Shown here one piece after another: positions 1-8,246 of a stretch of DNA of 64,000 nucleotides. The stretch's first letter is position 1. Each line of letters starts with the position of its first letter. The notes below the pieces were generated by a model. It was not told the origin of the DNA and did not search any database. It saw only the letters and a program-made list of their open reading frames with translations. The position numbers and the translations under genes were made by a program. This stretch comes from Sphingobacterium sp. xlx-96 (lineage in GTDB: Bacteria > Bacteroidota > Bacteroidia > Sphingobacteriales > Sphingobacteriaceae): positions 186,001-250,000 of the forward strand of contig NZ_WFKM01000007.1 of the NCBI RefSeq assembly GCF_011007365.1, written 5' to 3'.

Positions 1-1478
1 TGGATAAAGCTGATATGGCTGAGGATAAAAGAAAAGCAGTAGAAGGGCAAGCGCTTTTCTTAAGAGCTTATTATTTTTTTTTATTGACGAACTATTGGGG
101 GGATATTCCAATGCGTTTGCAGCCAACAACTTCTGTTTCAGATAATGATTTGAAATTTACTCCTGTAAAGGATGTTTACGCTCAGATTGTATCCGATATG
201 GAAAGAGCGGCTGAGCTTGTTAATCCGGTCACATCTTATCCACATGCCGGACGTGTTACCAAATCGGTGGTATGGGGTGTGTTGGCTCGTGTTAATTTGA
301 AGATGGCTGGTCATCCACTACAGGATAAATCGAGATATATTGAAGCTAAGAAATGGGCCGAGAAAGTGATTATGAGTGGTAGCCATAATCTTAATATCGA
401 TTATAGAGAGGTATTCATTAAAATGTGCAAAGGCGAATATGATACCAAAGAGTCGATTTGGGAAGTAGAGTTTAACCGATATAATGATGGTCAAATGGAA
501 GAGGGATCTCTTGGTTCAATCAATGGTATCGCAGCCGCTGCGGAACCTTGGGGATTTAGTTATGGAGCAAAGCACCCGACTCAGTATTATTTTGAAATGT
601 TTGAAAACTATACTAAAACGGTTAACGGAGTAGGACAGACATATTCTCCAGATATGAGGAGAGATTGGAGTATGAGTTCGTATTATTATCAAGGAGCTTT
701 AAAGAATAATTACAATGCGACTCAGATCTATAATAGAATGGATGCCAAATGGAGAAGAGAATTTGAACCGACGCAACCTAAGTTTAACGGAACGACGACA
801 ATCAACTTTCCGTTGTTACGGTATTCGGATGTTCTGTTGATGTTTGCCGAAGCAGATAATGAGATAAATGGACCGACTGACCAGTCTATAGCATATGTGA
901 ATTTAGTTCGAAGGAGGGCTTACGGGAAGTCATTGGGGTCTGGTCTTCGCTTTATAAGTATCAGCAATGGAGGGGCAGGATATACGGAAGAACCACAAGT
1001 GAATATAGTAGGTGGAGGTGGATACGGCGCTGAAGCTAGGGCGCTCGTTTCTGGAGGTAAGATCACCAATATAGTGGTGATAAATCCCGGTGTGGGTTAT
1101 ACGTCCAGTCCAACGATAGTTTTTTCGGGAACAGGCTCCGGGGCTGTTGTAACGGTAGAAATGGAGCCTCGCGCTTCTGCTAATGCTGACCTGGCGAAGG
1201 ATGACACAGATACGGATGTTTCGTTTCGGGATGCTATACGCAAAGAAAGAGCTTTGGAACTTGGGTTTGAAGGACTAAGAAGATTTGATTTGGTGCGCTG
1301 GGGTAATTATATCTCAACTATGCGTATCGTAGCAGGACACATAGAAGGTACCGCGGCCCAGGCCTATATATATGCTGCAAGGCATGGTAATAATATTTCT
1401 TCTAAAGATACATTGTTGGCTATCCCATCTCGTGAAATGCAATTAAATAGGGCTGCTATTCAGAATAAAGGATGGTAA
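1..1478 (+). CDS. SusD/RagB family glycan-binding lipoprotein, 5' truncated
   Basis: Outer-membrane surface protein that captures glycans for a partner SusC TonB-dependent transporter. The reading frame is open to the window edge (codon boundary at base 3), so the signal peptide and the first tetratricopeptide helices lie outside. Seen: the SusD N-terminal signature ALFLRAYYFFLLTNYWGDIP near the start, and the C-terminal SusD block with RKERALELGFEGLRRFDLVRWG at about 1249-1305. Between these, bases 951-1170 encode an insertion of about 70 residues made of two glycine-rich GAGYTEEP/GVGYTSSP units that are not part of the normal SusD fold. The SusC gene is presumably just upstream. The gene heads an operon-like series reaching 9428. 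Family assignment is firm; substrate unknown. Confidence 0.93.
   Translation, partial: DKADMAEDKRKAVEGQALFLRAYYFFLLTNYWGDIPMRLQPTTSVSDNDLKFTPVKDVYAQIVSDMERAAELVNPVTSYPHAGRVTKSVVWGVLARVNLKMAGHPLQDKSRYIEAKKWAEKVIMSGSHNLNIDYREVFIKMCKGEYDTKESIWEVEFNRYNDGQMEEGSLGSINGIAAAAEPWGFSYGAKHPTQYYFEMFENYTKTVNGVGQTYSPDMRRDWSMSSYYYQGALKNNYNATQIYNRMDAKWRREFEPTQPKFNGTTTINFPLLRYSDVLLMFAEADNEINGPTDQSIAYVNLVRRRAYGKSLGSGLRFISISNGGAGYTEEPQVNIVGGGGYGAEARALVSGGKITNIVVINPGVGYTSSPTIVFSGTGSGAVVTVEMEPRASANADLAKDDTDTDVSFRDAIRKERALELGFEGLRRFDLVRWGNYISTMRIVAGHIEGTAAQAYIYAARHGNNISSKDTLLAIPSREMQLNRAAIQNKGW
951..1170 (+). repeat. Two-unit glycine-rich repeat inserted in SusD
   Basis: Within the SusD frame, two units of about 35 residues repeat the pattern hydrophobic-x-NGGAGYT-x-x-P, then a Gly-rich turn, then an Ala/Val-rich strand. 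Similar GxGYTxxPTVxFxGxGxGA units occur in phage-tail and adhesin-type proteins. It sits between two SusD helices and could form an exposed beta lobe. Seen directly; role is inferred. Confidence 0.7.
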
Positions 1479-1495
1479 AATTAATTTCTATGATT

Positions 1496-2431
1496 ATGAA
1501 AAAAATACGAGGTATATACGCTTTGATTTGTTGTATAGCGTTGACCGCTTGTCAAAAAGACGAACCAAATGATATTAACTTTGATGTTAATGCAGATAAA
1601 CTAGAGGTTGCTATGGGTGATTCGGTGTCTTTTAACTTTAATGGAAGTGCAGATATCATTTCTTTTTATTCTGGCGAGAAGGGACAGGAATATGTGAATC
1701 GCGCACGGACGGAAGCTGAAGGGCTGGGGATACAATTAACAATTGCGTCACGGGTATTGTATGCCGTTCAAAATAATTTAAAGCTTTTGGTCTCCACTAA
1801 GTTTTCAGGTATTTATAATGCTGAAAATATCCATGAAGAGGATTGGATTGATATAACGGATAAGTTTGAGTGGTCCACAGCTACCCCGGGTGGTATAGCG
1901 GCTGGAAATACCAATTCTGGACCTATCAACCTTACTGAATATATCGTTCCAGGCAAGCCTATTTATTTTGGATATCGCTATGAAAGTCAGGCGGCAGCAA
2001 CGGCAGCAACGGCGGGACGGACATGGAGATTGCCTATTTTTAAACTAGAATCTGTTACAGAGCAAGGTGAGGCCAATGAAATCGCTAATGTATTAACTGC
2101 AGGTTGGAAGCCTGTGCCAATTATCAGTGCTGTTTTAAAGCCTGAAAACACAAGCTATTGGACGATTAGGACGTCGGATCCTTATCTGTTTTTTACACCT
2201 AATAGTACCCTTGAGCCTCATTTACATTGGATAATTACGGCACCTTTTAGTCCAACAGCCATTAAACCAGATAAACCGCAGACAATTAAAGCCGCAATTG
2301 ACAAGATGGGGAGAAGATTCCGATATGCTTTTAAAGAGTCAGGTAGTTATACGGTGACTTTTGTAGCCAAGAATGTAAACAGCCACGGCGAGAAAGAAAT
2401 CGTAAAAGAATTGGTAATAGTAGTAAAATAG
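1496..2431 (+). CDS. DUF5017 domain lipoprotein
   Basis: Predicted surface lipoprotein. The start at 1496 gives a compact signal peptide (MKKIRG, hydrophobic stretch, lipobox LTAC, then QKDEPND); in-frame ATG 1490 and the longer start at 1472 only add residues. After the lipobox come an Ig-like beta domain (roughly residues 30-60, VAMGDSVSFNF and FYSGEKGQEY) and a jelly-roll-like body with many Thr and aromatic residues; DUF5017 proteins accompany SusC/SusD pairs. It begins 17 bases after the SusD stop, so it is probably co-transcribed. It most likely binds glycan at the surface (SGBP-like), which is inference from position. The C-terminus FVAKNVNSHGEKEIVKELVIVVK looks like a PKD/Ig strand pair. 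Confidence 0.8.
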   Translation: MKKIRGIYALICCIALTACQKDEPNDINFDVNADKLEVAMGDSVSFNFNGSADIISFYSGEKGQEYVNRARTEAEGLGIQLTIASRVLYAVQNNLKLLVSTKFSGIYNAENIHEEDWIDITDKFEWSTATPGGIAAGNTNSGPINLTEYIVPGKPIYFGYRYESQAAATAATAGRTWRLPIFKLESVTEQGEANEIANVLTAGWKPVPIISAVLKPENTSYWTIRTSDPYLFFTPNSTLEPHLHWIITAPFSPTAIKPDKPQTIKAAIDKMGRRFRYAFKESGSYTVTFVAKNVNSHGEKEIVKELVIVVK

Positions 2432-2446
2432 ACATTAAAATTATAT

Positions 2447-3628
2447 ATGATGAAGAGACTTTTGTTGACCGTATTGGGTGTATCATTTCTGTCGTGTACA
2501 CTCTTGGGACAAACATTTGAAGCGACTGTTAAACAGCAGCGCGATATTAAAGCAGGAAAAGTTGGCAGTATTTTAAAGCTAGATGGTTTTCTAAGAACTG
2601 ATTTTCCTAAGATTGAGTTTAACAAAACGGTTATGCCAGGTCCTCAGTTTATTATATCTGATGATCCTGAGTATATCCGAGTGCCAGAAGCTATTGCATT
2701 ACAGGAAAATGTCGTGCCTGGAGCTGTACGTTTATATGTGTATAATGTTAATGGAGTAAAAGAACCTCAAAAAATTAAAAGAAAAATTACTGCTGTTATC
2801 AAGAATACGGGGACAGAAGTAATGTCTCTGCGTATGCTGAAATATTCCTCTCAAAAACCAAGTACAAATTATTTTCAGGTGGGTAAACAGGGCTTAGAAG
2901 ACTATTTCGCCTCTAATGTCACTAAGAACGTGCGGCAGGTTAAACCTGGTGAGGTGATCGCTATAGATGAACAATTAGAGAAAAATATTGTAGCGTATGA
3001 TGAGTTGGTACATGGCTTTTATGAATTTGTAGTGGATCAGCCAGCTCAGATTTCTGTGCTGCAGACTGCTCCAGAGATCAGCGGACCTAAGGCATTTGCT
3101 CGAATCAAAAATGTTATACCACATAGTCATGGTAATGCTGGGCGAGGACTTTTCGGTACATCTAACTATGCTGTCGCGAGTAAGGATACTTTGGACACGA
3201 AATCTGGTATTACTCAACTTATTATAGCGGATGGAAAAGATGACCCTTGGATAGAAGGAACAATAGGCGAAGCTAAAGCATATGCACGGAATGCGGGTAA
3301 TTATGGCGTTTTGTACAACACGAAGATAAAGTGGAAAAGTACAGACGGCAAAGCATTAGCATTGGTCACTTGGAATTCACGTTCAGCAGATAATAAATGG
3401 TGTGGAGGAATGGGATTGGCGATGGAACTGTTTGATAATAATGGTAAAAAAGTTATTAGACAGCTACCTAGCGATGCTTTAATTACAAAAGCGGCACCTG
3501 AGCTTATCTTAGTGGAAATATATAAGGCAGACCCGTCAAAAGAGGTTCAGGAGATTAATTTTACCTATTCGCCTCCTGGGGCTTCCTGTTTACCAACGCC
3601 ATTGATTTTGGTCCCAATAGATCTATAG
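2447..3628 (+). CDS. Secreted protein of unknown function in the glycan locus
   Basis: I do not recognise this family. An N-terminal signal peptide ends near LLGQ (cleavage before QTFEAT), predicting periplasmic or surface export without a lipobox at the expected place (the Cys in LSCTLLGQ is upstream of the probable signal peptidase I site). The 393-residue body is beta-rich, with an internal stretch KRKITAVIKNTGTEVMSLRML typical of Ig-like strands, and a C-terminal part with many Trp and Gly (WIEGTIGEAKAYARN, KWKSTDGKALALVTWNSR) that resembles an exported beta-sandwich. It lies 15 bases after the DUF5017 gene. A glycan-binding or carbohydrate-esterase accessory role would fit, but there is no catalytic motif I can name. 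Confidence 0.75.
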   Translation: MMKRLLLTVLGVSFLSCTLLGQTFEATVKQQRDIKAGKVGSILKLDGFLRTDFPKIEFNKTVMPGPQFIISDDPEYIRVPEAIALQENVVPGAVRLYVYNVNGVKEPQKIKRKITAVIKNTGTEVMSLRMLKYSSQKPSTNYFQVGKQGLEDYFASNVTKNVRQVKPGEVIAIDEQLEKNIVAYDELVHGFYEFVVDQPAQISVLQTAPEISGPKAFARIKNVIPHSHGNAGRGLFGTSNYAVASKDTLDTKSGITQLIIADGKDDPWIEGTIGEAKAYARNAGNYGVLYNTKIKWKSTDGKALALVTWNSRSADNKWCGGMGLAMELFDNNGKKVIRQLPSDALITKAAPELILVEIYKADPSKEVQEINFTYSPPGASCLPTPLILVPIDL

Positions 3629-3636
3629 TTCGGAAT

Positions 3637-4506
3637 ATGAAGAATCTCTTATTTGCCGTAACGATTGGTTTGTGTATCTCCTGTGCGCCTGCAAAGAAGA
3701 TGGAAGTTGTAAAGCCTGAGTTGCCACAAGAATTGTCTAAGTATTTTCCAAATGAGGTTAAACCTGTAGCGAGCAAACCTTGTTTTCAGGGGGCTTATTA
3801 CCGTAAGTTGGTCTCTAGTGTAGATCATTGGGTTGGGATTAGTGGGACGGTGGTATTGCCACAGATTACTTTTGACCAGACCCGAAAAAATCCAAAGAAA
3901 GAGCAACAGTTTCTTGATAATCCATCCATTTATCTGGGTGGACATGTGGATGGGCAGGAGACGGATATTGGTTTGAGTTGGGAGGTCATAAAGGATGAAA
4001 AAGGCAATATATCTGACGCACGGGTTGCATTTCGTCCTTTTTTAAGGAGAGCCTCTCACAAATCAGGTCAACAAGCCGTATTCTTAAACGGTCCGGCTAC
4101 AAAAGATTATTATTGGTACCCAGGAGAAGAGGTTTTTATGTCAATCGAAACGGTTGGGAAAGGACTGGTGAAATTTGTCATTGAAGGTGCAGGAAAGAAG
4201 TATGAGACGACTTTTGAATGTGCCGGTTACACGTTAGACGGCCTTGGTGAGTTTAAACGGGTAAATGCGATTGATCAAATGGGAAATGAAGGTAAACCTG
4301 TCCAGCCTACTACAACTAAAGTAAGTATGGGAAAATGGCTCCATACCGATCTTTTGCGTTATGAAAAAGGTAAAGTTGTAAAAACTCCTTTTCACGATGG
4401 TAGGTATACAGAAATGAACTGTCCACAACAGCAGTTCTTCAAGGTTGACGCTTCTGTAGATGAAAAATCAAAAGGGGCGGAGGTTGTACATATTAGTGGA
4501 TCGTAG
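3637..4506 (+). CDS. Lipoprotein of unknown function in the glycan locus
   Basis: Short signal peptide with lipobox CISC (MKNLLFAVTIGLCISC, then APAKKM) predicts a lipoprotein of 289 residues. The body is beta-rich, with WVGISGTVVLPQITFD, IYLGGHVDGQETDIGLSWEV and a later YEKGKVVKTPFHDGRYTEMN segment. This layout (alternating beta strands, acidic and Gly turns, one Cys pair possible at residues 48 and about 200) resembles a lectin-like jelly roll, but I cannot assign a family. It starts 8 bases after the preceding gene, so it is part of the same operon. Likely a second surface binder or accessory of the SusC/D system; that is inference from neighbourhood. Confidence 0.75.
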   Translation: MKNLLFAVTIGLCISCAPAKKMEVVKPELPQELSKYFPNEVKPVASKPCFQGAYYRKLVSSVDHWVGISGTVVLPQITFDQTRKNPKKEQQFLDNPSIYLGGHVDGQETDIGLSWEVIKDEKGNISDARVAFRPFLRRASHKSGQQAVFLNGPATKDYYWYPGEEVFMSIETVGKGLVKFVIEGAGKKYETTFECAGYTLDGLGEFKRVNAIDQMGNEGKPVQPTTTKVSMGKWLHTDLLRYEKGKVVKTPFHDGRYTEMNCPQQQFFKVDASVDEKSKGAEVVHISGS

Positions 4507-4521
4507 TTTTAATATAATACG

Positions 4522-5916
4522 ATGAAAAGGAACTATAGCATAGATTTATTGCGTGGTGTTGCCATAATCGGTATGGTATTGGCCGCAGTAATACCATGGA
4601 CAAACGATTTTCCTGCTTGGATGTATCATGCGCAGGTCGGTCCTCCAGATTTTAAATTTAATCCCAATAATCCAGGTATAACTTGGGTAGATTTAGTGTT
4701 CCCATTTTTCTTGTTTGCTATGGGGGCTGCGTTTCCTTTGGCGCTGCGCGGAAAATTGGAGTCAAAACAGTACGCTGTAATTGTGGTAGGGTTACTTAGG
4801 AGGGGGCTGTTATTAGTATTCTTTGCGCTTATGTTGGCCTATCTTACACCTGATAACTTGAAGGCCGAGAAATGGGTGAATTATGTCAGTGCTTTGGTCG
4901 CTTTTGGTGCTTTCTTTCTTGTCTTTCTGCGCTTTGGAGGTTCAAGACTGAAAAAGAACGGAATACAGTTACTTGGGTTTCTAATTTTCGCGGGTTTGAT
5001 TTATTATCACAGCGAAGTTCTTGGTAATGCCTTTGATAAGTCCAAAAACAATATTATCATTTTGGTCTTGGCAAATATGGCTGTATTTGGTTCCTTGTTT
5101 TGGTTGTTGACAGCTAACAGTTTTCTAATGCGTATCGCTATCCTTGTCGCATTTATGGGTATTTGGTTCACGAAGGATATTGCGGGGAGCTGGACTTCCT
5201 ATGTGTGGAACTTTCATCCTGATTTAAAGTGGTTTTATAACTTTTCTTTTCTGAAGTACCTCTGTATTGTTCTTCCAGGATCTATACTGGGTGATTTGTT
5301 GATTAGCTATAAAGATATCACCAATCAGATATTTACCAATGATGAACGCTCTAAGGCCCGTTTATTGGCTGTACTTAGCTTTGCATTTGTGGTATTCCAT
5401 GTGGTGACATTATACATGCGACTACTACATGTCAATTTATTAGGACATGTGGTATTTGCCGTATTGTTTTATCTATTCTTTAGAAAGAACAAAGAAAGTC
5501 AATTTGCTTTCTATAAAATATTAGTAGGTTGGGGCTTGGCTTTTTCCAGCATAGCCTTATTTTTTGAGCCTTTAGATGGTGGTATAAAAAAAGATCCTTC
5601 TTCTTTCAGTTATTGGTTTTTGACTAGTGGTCTGGCATTTTTATTCTATATAGTCTGTGACTACTTGACAAAATGCTACCCTAAAAACATGATAGTCTCA
5701 TCTGTAGTCAAGAATGGACAGAATCCAATGATCGCTTATTGTGTATCTGCTTTTTTTATAACCCCGGTATTAGGGTTGTTTCAGGTTTTACCGCTGTTTG
5801 ATTCACTGACAGAGATAAATCCTTATCTGGCCTTGGTAAGGACTTTCGTTTATATATTTTTAATGGTGGTAGTGACTAACTACGCTACGAATAAGAAATG
5901 GTTTTGGAGATCGTAA
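4522..5916 (+). CDS. DUF5009 multi-pass membrane protein (HGSNAT/NagX-like)
   Basis: Inner-membrane protein of 464 residues with about 11 hydrophobic segments. The N-terminal block SIDLLRGVAIIGMVL, then PAWMYHAQVGPP, then GITWVDLVFPFFLFAMGAA is the signature of DUF5009, a relative of the heparan-alpha-glucosaminide N-acetyltransferase fold; related NagX proteins occur in N-acetylglucosamine/chitin loci. Two roles are therefore possible: moving acetyl groups across the membrane onto a sugar, or transporting an amino sugar. It begins 15 bases after the preceding lipoprotein. No other inner-membrane sugar transporter is visible in the locus, which favours a transport or trans-acetylation job here (inference). 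Confidence 0.85.
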   Translation: MKRNYSIDLLRGVAIIGMVLAAVIPWTNDFPAWMYHAQVGPPDFKFNPNNPGITWVDLVFPFFLFAMGAAFPLALRGKLESKQYAVIVVGLLRRGLLLVFFALMLAYLTPDNLKAEKWVNYVSALVAFGAFFLVFLRFGGSRLKKNGIQLLGFLIFAGLIYYHSEVLGNAFDKSKNNIIILVLANMAVFGSLFWLLTANSFLMRIAILVAFMGIWFTKDIAGSWTSYVWNFHPDLKWFYNFSFLKYLCIVLPGSILGDLLISYKDITNQIFTNDERSKARLLAVLSFAFVVFHVVTLYMRLLHVNLLGHVVFAVLFYLFFRKNKESQFAFYKILVGWGLAFSSIALFFEPLDGGIKKDPSSFSYWFLTSGLAFLFYIVCDYLTKCYPKNMIVSSVVKNGQNPMIAYCVSAFFITPVLGLFQVLPLFDSLTEINPYLALVRTFVYIFLMVVVTNYATNKKWFWRS

Positions 5917-5938
5917 AGAAGAATCGGAGAGTAATCTA

Positions 5939-6622
5939 ATGAGTATAAAAAGTGTATTAGTAATTGTGTTTTTGCTGATTAACATGCTGGCAAAAGCGCA
6001 GGTAGCGACAAGTATTGATAGTAATTATGTCTTTAGTGGGTATACCGAAAGATTAGAGCAATATCGGAAAATGCCAACATTAAGAGGGGCAATTATTTTC
6101 TTGGGAAACAGTTTAACTGATGCAGGGAAATGGAATGATATTGCGCCGGAGTTACCGATATTGAATCGAGGTATTAGCGGAGATATTTCCTATGGAGTAT
6201 TAGCAAGATTGGATGAGGTATTAAGACATCAGCCGCGAAAGTTGTTTTTGATGATTGGTGTAAATGATTTAAAAAGAGGAATACCTACTAGTAATATCAT
6301 TCAGAATTATGAGCGTATAGTTCGCCGTGTACAAAAGGAATCTCCCAAAACAAGAATTTATTTGAACAGTATTCTTCCGATTCATCCTGAAAAACTGATT
6401 GAATCTTTTAAGTCGGTTACTAATGCTGATGTTTCAAAATTGAATGATGGTTTGAAGCTTTTGGCGAAGTCTGACAAGAACATTCAGTTTGTTGATCTAC
6501 ATAAAGTGGTCGCCGATAAACAAGGGAATCTGAAACCAGAAATCACACCCGATGGTATTCATCTCGAGGTGGCAGCGTATGTTGATCTTGTAAATTATTT
6601 GAAAGATATAAAAGCGTTATAA
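5939..6622 (+). CDS. Secreted SGNH/GDSL esterase, copy 1
   Basis: Predicted periplasmic acyl- or acetyl-esterase of the SGNH hydrolase fold. A signal peptide ends near AKAQ (residue 21). Block I is FLGNSLTD with nucleophile Ser58, block II NRGISGD with Gly79, block III GVND with Asn109, and block V DGIHL with Asp205/His208, so the complete catalytic set is present. The size (227 residues) and the motif RGISGD match PAF-acetylhydrolase-like and sialate O-acetylesterase-like enzymes. It is followed 6 bases later by a paralogue. In a glycan locus it most plausibly removes O-acetyl groups that block uptake or further breakdown; substrate is inferred. Confidence 0.9.
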   Translation: MSIKSVLVIVFLLINMLAKAQVATSIDSNYVFSGYTERLEQYRKMPTLRGAIIFLGNSLTDAGKWNDIAPELPILNRGISGDISYGVLARLDEVLRHQPRKLFLMIGVNDLKRGIPTSNIIQNYERIVRRVQKESPKTRIYLNSILPIHPEKLIESFKSVTNADVSKLNDGLKLLAKSDKNIQFVDLHKVVADKQGNLKPEITPDGIHLEVAAYVDLVNYLKDIKAL

Positions 6623-6628
6623 ATAGGT

Positions 6629-7303
6629 ATGAAGAAGATTGTAATGGCCGTATTGGGAGTATTAGGTAGTTTGTCTGTTTTTGCTCAAGATAAATCGCAA
6701 GATAGTACGTATAATAACTGGTATTATGAAAGTCGTGAAAAGTTGTATCAAGAACTGAAAGCTGTAAAGTATGATGTGGTTTTCTTTGGTAACAGTATAA
6801 CAGAAAGAGGGCCTTGGCAGGAATTGGTTGGTCGTAAATATAGCGTTGGAAACAGAGGGATCGGTGGCGATAATACCTTTGGGATGAAGGCCCGCATCAA
6901 AGGAGCGATTGCTTCAAAACCTAAGAAAATTTTTCTTATGATGGGGATCAATGATGTAGGCCGTGGGCTGCCGACAACCTGGAGCTTAGAGAACTATGAA
7001 GAGATTATTCGTATCATTCAGAAAGAAAGCCCTAAAACGAAAATATATGTTCAAAGTACATTACCACTGAACGAGACTGTACTTAAATACGATTATCTTT
7101 TGAACAAGGAGCAACTGGTAAGAGATCTCAATAGAGGGATTTTAGAACTTGTGAATAAGTATAGTTTGGTATATGTAGATGTCAAATCTGTACTAGCAAA
7201 AGACTATGTATTGATGAAGGAGTTTACAATGGATGGTATCCACATCAATACAGACGCTTATATTAAATGGGTGGATTATTTAAAAGCAAATAAATATTTA
7301 TAG
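6629..7303 (+). CDS. Secreted SGNH/GDSL esterase, copy 2
   Basis: Paralogue of the preceding gene, 224 residues. A signal peptide ends near VFAQ (residue 20). The SGNH set is complete: FFGNSITERG with Ser56, NRGIGGD with Gly77, GIND with Asn108, and DGIHI with Asp202/His205. Both copies share the stretch RIIQKESPKTKIYV/RRVQKESPKTRIYL, which supports a tandem duplication. Divergence elsewhere, including the insertion KYDYLLNKEQLVRD in this copy, suggests different ester positions or acyl groups. The stop codon directly abuts the ATG of the DUF4434 gene (TAGATG), a sign of translational coupling. Confidence 0.9.
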   Translation: MKKIVMAVLGVLGSLSVFAQDKSQDSTYNNWYYESREKLYQELKAVKYDVVFFGNSITERGPWQELVGRKYSVGNRGIGGDNTFGMKARIKGAIASKPKKIFLMMGINDVGRGLPTTWSLENYEEIIRIIQKESPKTKIYVQSTLPLNETVLKYDYLLNKEQLVRDLNRGILELVNKYSLVYVDVKSVLAKDYVLMKEFTMDGIHINTDAYIKWVDYLKANKYL

Positions 7304-8242
7304 ATGAAGATAACAGGAACTTTTTTGGATGAAATCAGCCATGATATCCCACATCAAAATTGGGGAAGGGAAGAATGGGATCGCGATTTTGGTTATATGA
7401 AGGCGGTAGGTATTGATACTGTTATTTTAATTCGCAGTGGTTACCGGAGGTTTATTACATACCCTTCACCGTTATTGATCGATAAAATGGGCTGTTATGA
7501 ACCGCCTGTCGACCTGGTTGAAATGTTTCTTCAGTTAGCCGATAAACATGATATGAAATTTTTCTTCGGCCTATATGATAGTGGAAAATATTGGGATACG
7601 GGAGATATGCAGCATGAGATTGATGCCAATCGTTTTGTAATCGATGAAGTGTGGGCAAAGTACGGTAAGTACAAAAGCTTTGGAGGCTGGTATTTAAGTA
7701 TGGAGATAAGTCGTCAAACCAAAGGAGCTGCAAGTGCTTTTCGTATTCTAGGAGAGCAGTGTAAAGCTGTTAGTCGAGGTCTGCCGACATTCATTTCACC
7801 GTGGATAGACGGTAAAAAAGCAGTGATGGCTGCATCTTCCTCATTAACAAAAACGGATGTAGTATCACTCCAGGAACATGAACGGGAATGGAACGAAATT
7901 TTTGATGAAATACATACATCGGTAGATGCGGTTGCATTTCAGGATGGGCATATAGATTATCATGAGCTGGAAGATTTTTTTAGTATCAATAAAAAGCTTG
8001 CCGATAAATACGGGATGGAATGTTGGACAAATGCTGAATCTTTTGATAGGGACATGCCCATTAAGTTTTTACCCATTAAGTTTGAAAAATTAAGACTTAA
8101 ACTGGAAGCAGCTAGAAGGGCTGGGTATGATAAGGCTATTACATTTGAATTTTCTCATTTTATGAGCCCGCAATCTGCATACCTGCAAGCAGGACATTTG
8201 TACAATAGATATAAAGAATATATAGGAGCACTGAGCAAATAA
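7304..8242 (+). CDS. DUF4434 TIM-barrel protein, probable glycoside hydrolase
   Basis: A 312-residue protein of the DUF4434 family, which has a (beta/alpha)8 barrel like clan-A glycoside hydrolases. Seen: the N-terminal motif GTFLDEISHDIPHQNWG, the strand DTVILIRSGY, GGWYLSMEIS near residue 128, and MECWTNAESFD near residue 240; the Glu residues in the last two are candidates for acid/base and nucleophile. There is no signal peptide, so unlike many family members in glycan loci this one should be cytoplasmic. It is flanked by a secreted esterase (zero gap) and a cytoplasmic epimerase (4-base gap), so it may act on imported oligosaccharide. Catalytic role is inferred. Confidence 0.82.
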   Translation: MKITGTFLDEISHDIPHQNWGREEWDRDFGYMKAVGIDTVILIRSGYRRFITYPSPLLIDKMGCYEPPVDLVEMFLQLADKHDMKFFFGLYDSGKYWDTGDMQHEIDANRFVIDEVWAKYGKYKSFGGWYLSMEISRQTKGAASAFRILGEQCKAVSRGLPTFISPWIDGKKAVMAASSSLTKTDVVSLQEHEREWNEIFDEIHTSVDAVAFQDGHIDYHELEDFFSINKKLADKYGMECWTNAESFDRDMPIKFLPIKFEKLRLKLEAARRAGYDKAITFEFSHFMSPQSAYLQAGHLYNRYKEYIGALSK

Positions 8243-8246
8243 AGGA

